From: GWA2-49-15 sp964359085
Lineage (GTDB): Bacteria > Bdellovibrionota > Bacteriovoracia > Bacteriovoracales > Bacteriovoracaceae
Length of the DNA stretch: 18,295 nucleotides
Assembly: GCA_964359085.1 (NCBI GenBank)
Contig: CAYHRT010000057.1
Span: forward strand, 1 to 18,295
Direction of reading: 5' to 3'
Part shown: positions 9,792 to 17,250 of the stretch, in pieces
Layout: each line of letters opens with the position of its first letter
How positions within the stretch are numbered: the stretch's first letter is position 1
Position numbers and translations under genes: made by a program
Notes under the pieces: model-generated
The model's input: the letters and a program-made list of their open reading frames with translations, nothing else
What the model was told of the DNA's origin: nothing
Database searches by the model: none

Positions 9792-9801
9792 GGATTAAAG
9801 A

Positions 9802-11160
9802 ATGGGACATGATTATACTTCAAAACAAAGGCAGCCATTAATTAGCAAGAGCGTCGATTATGGGCAGATCTCTGATGAAATTTTGCATCACATAGAGCGT
9901 GGTCCTAATGCAAAATGGTGGGCCTGTATTTTAGTAACCGGCTCTGCCCTTTTACTGGGAATGATTACCGTCGCCTATCAGATTAAAACCGGGATTGGAA
10001 CGTGGGGCCTCAATAAGACTGTTGGATGGGCCTGGGATATTACCAACTTTGTTTTTTGGGTTGGTATAGGCCATGCGGGTACTCTGATTTCCGCTATCTT
10101 ACTTCTCTTTCGACAAAAATGGCGAACCTCGATCAACCGCGCCGCAGAGGCGATGACTATTTTTGCCGTTATGTGCGCCGGGATCTTTCCCATTATTCAT
10201 ATGGGGCGTCCGTGGCTGGCCCACTGGATGATGCCCTTTCCCAACGTGCGTGGACCCTTGTGGGTAAATTTTCGCAGTCCCTTGTTATGGGATGTGTTTG
10301 CCATTTCTACTTATTTCAGTGTCTCGGCAGTATTTTGGTACGTAGGCATGATTCCCGATTTGGCGACACTGCGTGATCGTGCCGTGGGATTGCGCAAGAA
10401 AATTTATTCGCTCTTATCCTTTGGTTGGGATGGTTCTACGCGCACCTGGCATCGCTATGAAATCTTGAGTCTAATCTTGGCCGGTTTGTGTACGCCCCTT
10501 GTCGTTTCAGTTCACACCATCGTATCCATGGATTTTGCGACGTCAGTTATTCCAGGTTGGCATACTACTATTTTTCCGCCTTACTTTGTCGCCGGCGCTG
10601 TTTTTTCTGGTTTTGCTATGGTCTTAACTCTCTTAATTATCACGCGCAAAGTGATGAATTTTGAGCACTACATTACCGTCAGTCACATCGAGGCCATGTG
10701 TAAAGTGTTGATTGTCACGGGCATGATTGTCTCCCTGGCCTACGGGACTGAATTTTTTATGGCCTGGTATTCCGCCAATGAGTATGAACGTTTCACATTC
10801 ATTAATCGTGCCACCGGCCCTTACGCTTGGGCCTATTGGACCATGGTCACCTGCAATGTCGTTTCCCCTCATTTCTTCTGGTTTAAAAAAGTTAGGACCA
10901 ATATGGTTGCGGTATTTCTCCTTTCTATTGTGGTCAATATTGGAATGTGGTTTGAGCGCTTCGTTATTATTGTCACTTCCTTGCATCGTGATTACCTTCC
11001 CTCGTCTTGGGCGATGTATTCTCCTACCAAGATAGAGATCTTTACGTTTATAGGAAGTCTTGGCCTTTTCTTTACCATGTTTCTTTTGTTTGTACGGTTC
11101 TTGCCCGCAATTAATGTGGCGGAAATTAAAACTGTAAAAAATTTCTCTAAAAAGCATTGA
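9802..11160 (+). CDS. actC: ACIII subunit ActC, NrfD/PsrC-like integral membrane quinol-binding subunit
   Basis: ActC is one of two large membrane subunits of alternative complex III and belongs to the NrfD/PsrC family. It is the likely quinol oxidation site feeding the ActB iron-sulfur wire. The 452-residue protein has a soluble N-terminus of about 35 residues and then around ten hydrophobic helices. Family-typical blocks include GIGTWGLNKTVGWAWDITNFVFWVG, split here as GIGTWGLNKTVGW and WDITNFVFWVGIGHAGTLISA, then FPIIHMGRPWL, SPLLWDVFAI and the conserved WHTTIFPPYFVAGA. The ATG at 9802 is preceded by AAGGA. It sits 10 nt after actB and 7 nt before actD, within the operon. NrfD of a nitrite reductase or PsrC of a polysulfide reductase would be alternatives by fold, but the adjacent actA, B, D, E and F exclude them. 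Confidence 0.96.
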   Translation: MGHDYTSKQRQPLISKSVDYGQISDEILHHIERGPNAKWWACILVTGSALLLGMITVAYQIKTGIGTWGLNKTVGWAWDITNFVFWVGIGHAGTLISAILLLFRQKWRTSINRAAEAMTIFAVMCAGIFPIIHMGRPWLAHWMMPFPNVRGPLWVNFRSPLLWDVFAISTYFSVSAVFWYVGMIPDLATLRDRAVGLRKKIYSLLSFGWDGSTRTWHRYEILSLILAGLCTPLVVSVHTIVSMDFATSVIPGWHTTIFPPYFVAGAVFSGFAMVLTLLIITRKVMNFEHYITVSHIEAMCKVLIVTGMIVSLAYGTEFFMAWYSANEYERFTFINRATGPYAWAYWTMVTCNVVSPHFFWFKKVRTNMVAVFLLSIVVNIGMWFERFVIIVTSLHRDYLPSSWAMYSPTKIEIFTFIGSLGLFFTMFLLFVRFLPAINVAEIKTVKNFSKKH

Positions 11161-11167
11161 GGCGCCA

Positions 11168-11698
11168 ATGAGTAGCGATAGAAGTTTTATCTTAGGTATT
11201 TTCACAAGTGAACATCCTCTTTTTGAGGTGGCGAAAGAACTGAAAGAAAAATCGATACCTATCCATGATATTTACACTCCCTTCCCGGTGCATGGCTTAG
11301 ATGCCGTAATGGAATTTGAACGCAGTCGTTTGCCTTATGTTACTTTTATTGCTGGATTTTGCGGTCTAGTCTTTGCGGTAGGGTTTCAATATTGGGTGTC
11401 GGCGGTCAGTTGGCCGATTATTGTTGGCGGAAAGCCCTTTAATTCCTTGCCTGCATTCATTCCTGTGACCTTTGAAATTACTGTTTTGCTGGGTGCTTTT
11501 ATTACGGTTTTTGCTTTTTTCCTTCGCAGCAAATTATTTCCTGGCAAAGAGGCCTGTATTCTTGATCTGCGTGCTAGCTCTGATCGGTTTGTGGTAGCGA
11601 TTGAAAAAAAAGATTGGAGTGTCGATGTTGAAACGCTGCGGGCCCTTTTTCAGCGCCATGGTGCCAGTGAGGTTGTGGTTAAAGAGGTGAGTGCGTGA
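11168..11698 (+). CDS. actD: ACIII subunit ActD (DUF3341 family)
   Basis: ActD is a small membrane subunit of alternative complex III without cofactors. The 176-residue protein has a cytoplasmic N-terminal domain opening with ILGIFTSEHPLFEVAKELKE and the characteristic IYTPFPVHGLD segment. Two transmembrane helices follow, at about residues 57-77 and 100-120, joined by a loop with the conserved VGGKPFNSLPAFIP stretch. It ends in a second soluble domain. This layout is diagnostic for DUF3341/ActD. It lies 7 nt after actC and its stop overlaps the actE GTG start by four bases (GTGA). Confidence 0.95.
   Translation: MSSDRSFILGIFTSEHPLFEVAKELKEKSIPIHDIYTPFPVHGLDAVMEFERSRLPYVTFIAGFCGLVFAVGFQYWVSAVSWPIIVGGKPFNSLPAFIPVTFEITVLLGAFITVFAFFLRSKLFPGKEACILDLRASSDRFVVAIEKKDWSVDVETLRALFQRHGASEVVVKEVSA
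11684..11689 (+). promoter_or_regulatory. Ribosome binding site supporting a GTG start for actE
   Basis: GAGGTG lies 5 nt before the GTG at 11695, inside the actD coding end. It supports the GTG as the actE start over the ATG at 11707. Confidence 0.6.
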
Positions 11699-12258
11699 GA
11701 ATTAACATGATAATAAATATTTTACTCCTGCTAACTTTAGGGCTAGGTACAGTAGGGTGCCAGCACGATCCCCAACAAAAAGGCGTGGAAATTTTTCCCG
11801 ACATGATTCATTCCGTGGCCTTTGAAGCTTATTCTGAGAATCCTCTGACTCCCGATGGTAAAACGATGATGATGCCAGTGAAAGGGACTGTGGCCAGAGG
11901 GCGCATGCCATATCTGTACCTTAAAACGCCTGAAGATGCTCTTCGCGCCGGCATGGAACTGGTGAATCCTACCCAGGCCAATGAACAAAATTTGGCGCGC
12001 GGAAAATTGCAATATGAGACCTATTGTCTGGTATGCCATGGTGAAGCGGGAAAAGGTGACGGCCCCATGATTCCTAAAATGCCCAATCCGCCTTCTTATA
12101 CATCCAAAACCTTTCTCTTATATACGGATGGCAGAATTTTTCATGCCATGACGGTTGGTTTTGGCGATATGGAAAGTTATGCCAATCAAATTTACGAACA
12201 GGATCGTTGGTATATTGTGAATTATATTCGGACATTGCAGAAGCAAAAAGTGCCTTAA
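11695..12258 (+). CDS. actE: ACIII subunit ActE, monohaem cytochrome c lipoprotein
   Basis: ActE is the monohaem cytochrome c subunit of alternative complex III, thought to be the exit point for electrons to a soluble carrier or oxidase. The 187-residue product begins with a hydrophobic leader ending in GTVGC, a lipobox, so the mature protein would be lipid-anchored at Cys22 on the outer face of the cytoplasmic membrane. Haem is bound at C111LVCH115 within GKLQYETYCLVCHGEAGKGDG, a typical class I cytochrome c context. A methionine near MTVGFGDM is a candidate sixth ligand. The N-terminal MIHSVAFEAYSENPLTPDGKTMMMPVKGTVARG-type segment is the standard ActE insertion (shown here only in part: residues 38-70). 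The gene overlaps actD by four bases. No defect was seen. Confidence 0.94.
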   Translation: MRINMIINILLLLTLGLGTVGCQHDPQQKGVEIFPDMIHSVAFEAYSENPLTPDGKTMMMPVKGTVARGRMPYLYLKTPEDALRAGMELVNPTQANEQNLARGKLQYETYCLVCHGEAGKGDGPMIPKMPNPPSYTSKTFLLYTDGRIFHAMTVGFGDMESYANQIYEQDRWYIVNYIRTLQKQKVP

Positions 12259-12280
12259 GAAAGTTCCTAAAATTCCTAAA

Positions 12281-12286
12281 GAGGAG
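12281..12286 (+). promoter_or_regulatory. Ribosome binding site supporting a GTG start for actF
   Basis: GAGGAG lies 5 nt before the GTG at 12292 and 11 nt before an in-frame ATG at 12298. The spacing favours the GTG. Confidence 0.6.
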
Positions 12287-12291
12287 TTCCG

Positions 12292-13503
12292 GTGAAGATG
12301 AATACGAAGGTAAATATGAAGACAATAAATGAGGAGTTTAAAACACCGCCATCGTATAAAAAGCTTTGTCTGGCATTTGTGATCGTGGGAATTTTGGCCT
12401 TTATTTTGGCCTTGAAACTCTATCCTGAACGGGCCTGGGCCAATTTTTTGATTAATAATTTTTACTTTATATCCCTTGCCTTAAGCGGTGCCTTTATTAT
12501 CTCTTTGCAATATTTGGTCGGAGGGAGTTGGATTTCTCCCTTTAAACGCATTCCCGAGGCCTTTACCGCATTTCTCCCTTATGGTTTTCTTCTTATGGGA
12601 GCGCTTCTCTTGGGTATTCACAGCCTTTATGAATGGACCCATCATGATGTTGTTCAGCATGACCCCATTCTTTTGGCCAAATCTGTCTATCTCAATCCGC
12701 AATTTTTCATTATCCGTCTGTGTCTGTTTTTTGCTATTTGGTATTTAACTTCAGGCCAGCTCATCCGTTTGTCCAGGCGTCAAGATCTCAAGGGAAGTAC
12801 ACCCTCTTTACTGCGTAGTCAGACCAAGGCGGCGGCAATTTTTGTCATCACCTTTGCCTTCAGTTATGCGCTGGCCAGTTTCGATTGGATCATGTCAGTT
12901 GAACCCCATTGGTTTAGTACTATTTTTGCCGTTTATTGTTTCTCGGGAATGTTCGTCAATGGCCTGGTCATGGTTGTTTTGAGTCTGCTGGTTCTTCAAC
13001 ATCTCGGTTATTTGAAGGATGTGATTAATGAAAATCATTATCATGATCTGGGAAAGATGATTTTTGGTTTTTCAACATTCTGGGCCTATATTTGGTTTTC
13101 TCAATATATGTTGATTTGGTATTCCAACATTCCAGAAGAAACAATTTATTATGTCATTCGAGATCAAAATAGTTGGGATTGGTTTTTTTATGCCAATCTT
13201 ATTTTTAATTGGGTCGTCCCTTTCTTGGCCCTGATGCCGAGGGGGAGTAAACGCAATACCTGGATACTTACACGAGTTTGTATTTTTATGCTGGTGGCCC
13301 ATTGGTTTGACCTGTATGTCATGGTTGCGCCCAAAATTTTTGCCCACGCCAAAGTGGTGCATTCGGTTGGCTTAGTCGAGATTTTCATGGCCCTAGGTTT
13401 TGCCGGGGCCTTTGTTCTCGTTCTGATGAAAAATTTAAGTAAGGCAAATCTAGTTGCAAATAACGATCCATATTTAGAAGAAGGCATTCATTTACATCAA
13501 TAA
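12292..13503 (+). CDS. actF: ACIII subunit ActF, integral membrane subunit
   Basis: ActF is the second large membrane subunit of alternative complex III, a distant NrfD/PsrC relative paired with ActC. The 403-residue protein has about ten predicted helices. Family-typical segments include the AFTAFLPYGFLL region, HHDVVQHDPILLAKSVYLNPQ followed by FFIIRL, SFDWIMSVEPHWFSTIFAVYCF, and the FSTFWAYIWFSQYMLIWYSNIPEET segment, each quoted here in pieces as signature stretches. The start is the GTG at 12292 (MKMNTKVNMK). It begins 33 nt after actE, and narK starts 19 nt after its end. In many genomes actF is followed by cytochrome c oxidase genes, but none follows here. Confidence 0.95.
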   Translation: MKMNTKVNMKTINEEFKTPPSYKKLCLAFVIVGILAFILALKLYPERAWANFLINNFYFISLALSGAFIISLQYLVGGSWISPFKRIPEAFTAFLPYGFLLMGALLLGIHSLYEWTHHDVVQHDPILLAKSVYLNPQFFIIRLCLFFAIWYLTSGQLIRLSRRQDLKGSTPSLLRSQTKAAAIFVITFAFSYALASFDWIMSVEPHWFSTIFAVYCFSGMFVNGLVMVVLSLLVLQHLGYLKDVINENHYHDLGKMIFGFSTFWAYIWFSQYMLIWYSNIPEETIYYVIRDQNSWDWFFYANLIFNWVVPFLALMPRGSKRNTWILTRVCIFMLVAHWFDLYVMVAPKIFAHAKVVHSVGLVEIFMALGFAGAFVLVLMKNLSKANLVANNDPYLEEGIHLHQ

Positions 13504-13522
13504 TTAATAGGGGAGAACTCTT

Positions 13523-15162
13523 ATGTCGACCTGGCTGGCCAAATGGGAACCTGAAAATCAGCAATTCTGGGAAGAGGCAGGCAGTTCACGGGCCTGGGGA
13601 ACGCTGGGCGTGACCACCTTTAGTCTCATGGCCTCATTCGCTACCTGGTTTGTCATGAGTGCGGTGGTGATTCGTTTACCCGCGATCGGATTTAAGTTCG
13701 ATACCATGCAACTTTTCTGGCTGGCGGCCATGCCCGGTCTTTCAGGTGGGGCCATGCGCACCATTCACTTTTTTTTGATTCCCATTTTTGGTACCAGGGC
13801 CACCCTCACAGTCGCTACGTTCCTTAAGCTTTTCCCCATGCTCTGGCTTGGATTTGCTGTGCAAAACCCTGAAACCCCCTACATCCATTTTCTGATTATC
13901 TCCTTTCTCTGCGGATTTGGTGGTGGAGACTTTTCCTCATATATGCCTTCATCCAGTCTTTTCTTTCCCAAAAGATTACAGGGGACGGCCATGGGCCTTC
14001 AGGCCGGAATCGGAAATCTTGGCGTTAGTCTTGTCCAGTTTGTGACCCCATGGATAATCGGTTTTGCTGTTGTAGGCGCGGCCGGGGCCCCCCAACTTTT
14101 TACAAAATCAACTCCGGTCTTTGATGTGAAGGTTACGAAAGATGCCGGGGTCGTCAAAGATGTCGTTGTTGCCCAAGCGGATCTTGCCAGCGTTATCACT
14201 GTTGTGAAGGATGGTTCAGGGGCAGTCCAGGACATTGTCATTTCGCAGAGTGAACTGACAAAGGGTATGAAGGCCATGGTTAAAAAAGATGAGGCCGGAG
14301 TTGTGACCGACGTTGTGGTCAGTAAGTTAATTAAGAAGGATATATGGTTACAGAACGCCGCCTTCTGGTATGTGCCATGGCTCTTTATCGCCGGTATTTT
14401 GTGCTGGGTATACTTAAAAAGTGTTCCGATGAAGAGGCCATCTGTCGCCAAGATCCTAAGCGACATGACCGATAATAAACACGGATATCTCTGCACCTGG
14501 ACCTATATTATGACCTTCGGTTCTTTTGCCGGTTTTTCGGCCGCCTTTCCACTCATGATCAAGACCATCTACGGAACCATCCCCGGAATGAATTTGGCGC
14601 TTGCTCCCGATCCACTTAAATATGCTTTTATGGCCCCCTCATCGGCTCGGCCGTGCGCTTTTTGGGTGGGCCATTGGCCGATAAATGGGGCGGCAGTATT
14701 TTTACCCAAATTTCTGGAATAGGGATGATTCTAGGGTGCCTCACTTTAATCTTTGGAGGATTCCTGACACCCACATCCATTGATCAGTTTCCGGCCTTTG
14801 TTGGGATCATGCTCTGGATCTTCCTGATGGCAGGTGTTGGTAACTTTGCCACTTTTCGTCAATACCCCATCGTCTTTGCTTTTTCTCCGCGAAGAGGGGC
14901 ACAGAGCCTTGGTTGGACAGGTGCCTGGGCCGCCTATGGCCCCTTTATCTTTTCCTCCTTGATTGGAAGTTCTATAACCAGTTATGGTTCTGCCATACCC
15001 TTCTTTATTGGCGCGGCCGTCTTTTATGCCATAGGAAGTTGGTTCAACTGGTGGTACTACACCAGGCCAGGTGCCGAGAGAGGTGACTGGGGTGTTGGTA
15101 AAACATGGTGGGATAAGATCCCTGAAACTGAGAGGCAGCGCTACATAAGCGCGAATGCATAA
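13523..15162 (+). CDS. narK: Nitrate/nitrite transporter NarK, frame broken by one missing base
   Basis: This is a major-facilitator transporter of the NarK/NNP family that moves nitrate in and nitrite out across the cytoplasmic membrane. The coding sequence runs in one frame from 13523 to about 14638, then continues in another frame to the stop at 15162. The first frame alone would read to a stop at 14722. The switch falls in a run of five C at 14634-14638, and a sixth C restores the expected APLIGSAVRFLGGPLADKWG segment. Family signs are AMRTIHFFLIPIFG with the substrate-binding arginine (R79), the first nitrate signature AGIGNLGVSL (161-170), and the second signature AGVGNFATFRQYP in the downstream part. 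Residues about 203-272 are an extra hydrophilic segment of three degenerate repeats between transmembrane helices. The start has AGGGGAG at 13509-13515. Whether the frameshift is real or an assembly error cannot be told from the sequence; error seems likelier. Confidence 0.93.
14129..14338 (+). repeat. Three degenerate ~24-residue repeats inserted in NarK
   Basis: Within NarK, residues about 203-272 contain three similar units: VTKDAGVVKDVVVAQADL, then VKDGSGAVQDIVISQSEL, then VKKDEAGVVTDVVVSKLI. The shared core is D-x(1,2)-G-[VA]-V-x-D-[VI]-V-[VI], with the core glycines at residues 209, 233 and 259. Each unit reads as a short turn followed by a beta strand, so the segment may be a small beta domain projecting from the membrane, between about the sixth helix and the LQNAAFWYVPW helix. 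Confidence 0.7.
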
Positions 15163-15165
15163 GTT

Positions 15166-15924
15166 ATGATGTTGTCTGAAAGGGCGGTAAAAAGATTAAC
15201 GGAAGCTCATTTTCTCATTCCTCGGGATGATGGAATGATCTTTTTAGAAGAGAAAAGGCCGGGTGCCTTTGATTTTGTTTTTGAACATTCAAAAGTGCCT
15301 GAGAGCATCCATTTTTTTGGATTGGTAGATCAGGGCCATATTGAAAGGCCTCTGCTTGGTTTGCAATATGCTACTAATTTGAAAGGCCCAAGCCTGGCCT
15401 TTTTGGAAGCGGCAGTTGAGCTGCTGCAGGGGCGCAAGATCACCACAATTCTCCAACTGACTGTGCGTGAAGTGGAAAGTTTTCTGCGTGATCAAAATGA
15501 TCTACCAGCTTTTCAGAGCGGGCATGCCGCTTTTTTTCCCCTACTAGAATTTTTAGGTCCATTACACGAGAAAATGCAAGAAAATGCAGGGCCGCGTGGT
15601 GGAGGAAAAAGACAGTCTCCTGTGGTAGGACAAGATTATCTTCCCGGAACGCCTATCATTAATCGTGGTGCGTTTTCTGTTCTCAATCGTGATGAGCAGG
15701 AAACATTAGTGCATGAAGTTTTTGATCGTTATATCCGCCCTGCACTTCGAGTTGATCAGGGAGAGGCCGAGGTAGTTTATGTTGATGCCCCGATGGTTGT
15801 CATGATCTATAAGGGTGCCTGCACCCATTGCAACTATGCTTTGACTTCAACTTTGGATTTTATCCAGCGTGTCCTTCAAAGTGAACTCGGTGATGAAAAA
15901 TTACGGGTGATGACGGATTATTAG
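15166..15924 (+). CDS. NifU-like protein: Cys-less IscU-like N-terminal half plus NifU C-terminal CxxC domain
   Basis: The C-terminal part (about residues 180-252) is a NifU-type iron-sulfur scaffold domain. IRPALRVDQGEAEVVYVD aligns with the usual start of this domain, and KGACTHCNYALTSTLDFIQRVL carries the CxxC at C219 and C222. These are the only two cysteines in the 252-residue protein. The N-terminal part (about 1-135) resembles the IscU/NifU_N scaffold in layout (GLQYATNLKGPSLAFLEAAVELLQGR compared with the YGCGSA...VKGK region, shown in part), but every cluster-ligand cysteine position is occupied by another residue. That resemblance is my inference by eye. A glycine-rich linker (GPRGGGKRQ) joins the halves. 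It starts 3 nt after the narK stop with no clear ribosome binding site, so translation is probably coupled to narK. A role in assembling or repairing the many Fe-S clusters of NarGH and ActB is plausible but unproven. Confidence 0.78.
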   Translation: MMLSERAVKRLTEAHFLIPRDDGMIFLEEKRPGAFDFVFEHSKVPESIHFFGLVDQGHIERPLLGLQYATNLKGPSLAFLEAAVELLQGRKITTILQLTVREVESFLRDQNDLPAFQSGHAAFFPLLEFLGPLHEKMQENAGPRGGGKRQSPVVGQDYLPGTPIINRGAFSVLNRDEQETLVHEVFDRYIRPALRVDQGEAEVVYVDAPMVVMIYKGACTHCNYALTSTLDFIQRVLQSELGDEKLRVMTDY

Positions 15925-15973
15925 GTAGCAGTTCCAAAGCGATGCAAGGTACCAGCAGTCTATCCCTTTCAAT

Positions 15974-17095
15974 TCAGACTCCTAAGCATTCCGTAATAAA
16001 TTTTTCAAAGGGAATCACTCTTCCATTCTCGGGCAAGCCAAAATCTTTAGTCCCAAGATGGACTTGATAGAATTTTGGGATAGGTGTGCGCATTTTAAAA
16101 TAGTTAATCCAAGGGGATAGTTGTTTTTCTCCCGTTTTACATTCAACTGCAAAGATTGGTTTTTTGTTCTTAATAACAACAAAATCAATTTCACGCTTAT
16201 CCGTATCTCGTAAGAAGCGCAGCTCCATCTTCTCACCGTTATAATCTTCCAAATAATGGCAATATTTGAGCAGATGGCCGGCGACCATGTTTTCAAAACG
16301 CGTACCTAAATCCTCAACCTGAGACCAATCCCACATATAAAGCTTGTTCTCCTTTTTGACAGCACGAATTTTCGGAGCACCATAAGGGGAAATACGATAA
16401 ATATAATAAAGGTTATCAAGAATACCAATCCATGATTCAACAGTTCTGGGGGCCACCTGCAAATCCTCTGAAATCGATCTAAAGGATAATGGCGAACCAA
16501 CTTTTGTTGGAAGAATTGTAGCAAGCAACTCAATTTGTGATATTTCCTTCACGTTTTGCAAGTCCCGCACATCATCGTTGATGACACGGTAAATACGCTC
16601 GTTATGCCACCGTTTCAATTCTCTTTCATTTTGTGCAAGTAATGGCTCCGGGAAACCGCCAAAATTAAATAAATCTTGAAGGGTCCGTTTTTTGGGGAGA
16701 AGTGGCAATTCATCAACAGTAAAGGGATGTAAGCGATAATAATGGTAACGGCCCATAAGTGAATCGCCACCTTTTCTAAAATGATCAAGACGTGCTGATC
16801 CAGTTACAACAATTCGAAATTTTTCATGAAATTTATCGTAATATCCTTTCACTAAAGATCGCCAATTCTTGTATTTATGAATTTCGTCTAAGACCAAGCA
16901 TTTATACTTCGTTGGAAGCTCATGCTTTAAAATTCTCTGTCTATCATCTGGAAAATCCCAGTTTAAATAGGCCTCATCAACAGTCAGCGATTTTGCCAAG
17001 GTCGTCTTACCCACCTGCCGTGGCCCACCAATAAAGACCATTTTTTTTGCCAAATCTTCTTCAATTGCCGCCGCTAATTGGCGAATTTGTTTCAT
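15974..17095 (-). CDS. AAA-type ATPase with DUF4143-like, nuclease-fold C-terminus
   Basis: This 373-residue protein belongs to the widespread AAA_14/DUF4143 ATPase family, whose cellular role is largely unknown. It has a Walker A motif, GGPRQVGKTT (23-32), a Walker B motif, CLVLDEIHK (66-74), and a sensor-like TGSARLD (98-104). These are followed by the family block GRYHYYRLHPFTVDEL (115-130) and GGFPEPLL (146-153). A winged-helix-like region around 195-235 includes APRTVESWIGILDNLYYIYR. The C-terminal part contains REIDFVV...AVECKTGEKQ, with D304, E318 and K320 arranged like a PD-(D/E)xK nuclease core. It runs opposite to the nar operon, ends 49 nt from the NifU-like gene, and looks unrelated to respiration. 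Its base composition seems more AT-rich than its neighbours, judged by eye, which would fit acquisition by transfer. Confidence 0.85.
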   Translation of the reverse strand: MKQIRQLAAAIEEDLAKKMVFIGGPRQVGKTTLAKSLTVDEAYLNWDFPDDRQRILKHELPTKYKCLVLDEIHKYKNWRSLVKGYYDKFHEKFRIVVTGSARLDHFRKGGDSLMGRYHYYRLHPFTVDELPLLPKKRTLQDLFNFGGFPEPLLAQNERELKRWHNERIYRVINDDVRDLQNVKEISQIELLATILPTKVGSPLSFRSISEDLQVAPRTVESWIGILDNLYYIYRISPYGAPKIRAVKKENKLYMWDWSQVEDLGTRFENMVAGHLLKYCHYLEDYNGEKMELRFLRDTDKREIDFVVIKNKKPIFAVECKTGEKQLSPWINYFKMRTPIPKFYQVHLGTKDFGLPENGRVIPFEKFITECLGV

Positions 17096-17129
17096 AAACG
17101 CTCGTTAGTGATTGTACAACAATGTCATT

Positions 17130-17143
17130 TTACTCATGAGTAA
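17130..17143. promoter_or_regulatory. Perfect 14-nt palindrome, candidate operator
   Basis: TTACTCATGAGTAA is a perfect palindrome placed immediately downstream of, and touching, the proposed -10 box of the ATPase promoter, about 35 nt before the start codon. That position suits an operator or transcription-factor site. It could also be chance in AT-rich DNA. Confidence 0.4.
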
Positions 17144-17171
17144 TTTTAAACTTACTTCAAATTAATAACAA
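17143..17171 (-). promoter_or_regulatory. Predicted sigma-70-like promoter of the ATPase gene
   Basis: On the minus strand, TTGTTA (17171-17166) and TAAAAT (17148-17143) are separated by exactly 17 nt, matching 4/6 and 5/6 consensus bases. The start codon at 17095 would lie about 40 nt downstream of the transcription start. Confidence 0.45.
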
Positions 17172-17223
17172 GGCAAATTATAAGTGCAGGAGATAACTGT
17201 CAACGTACGTGTAACTAGGCAGC

Positions 17224-17236
17224 AGTGCCAGGCACT
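17224..17236. repeat. Short perfect inverted repeat AGTGCC-A-GGCACT
   Basis: AGTGCC and GGCACT flank a single A, in the intergenic region 14 nt beyond the end of the ankyrin gene. Similar GTGCCxGGCAC palindromes occur as dispersed REP-like intergenic repeats in some bacteria. Only one copy is in this window. It has no T-tract, so it is not a standard terminator. Confidence 0.4.
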
Positions 17237-17250
17237 CGCGGGGCAATAAT

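Noticed and set aside
10633..11205. A 190-residue open frame on the minus strand
   Set aside because: It lies entirely opposite actC/actD, has no family resemblance and an odd composition rich in basic residues. It is a shadow of the real genes.
13999..14496. A 165-residue minus-strand open frame opposite narK
   Set aside because: It is rich in Thr/Ser/Pro, mirroring the Val/Asp-rich repeats on the coding strand, with no ribosome binding site or known family.
14630..14722. Programmed -1 ribosomal frameshift producing full-length NarK
   Set aside because: The GGCCCCC context does not fit a canonical X-XXY-YYZ slippery heptamer in the zero frame, no clear downstream stimulatory hairpin was seen, and NarK proteins are not known to use one. 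A missing C is simpler.
15925..15973. Terminator for the nar-act operon in the convergent gap
   Set aside because: Only weak GGTA/TACC pairing is present, with no stable hairpin and no T-tract on either strand.
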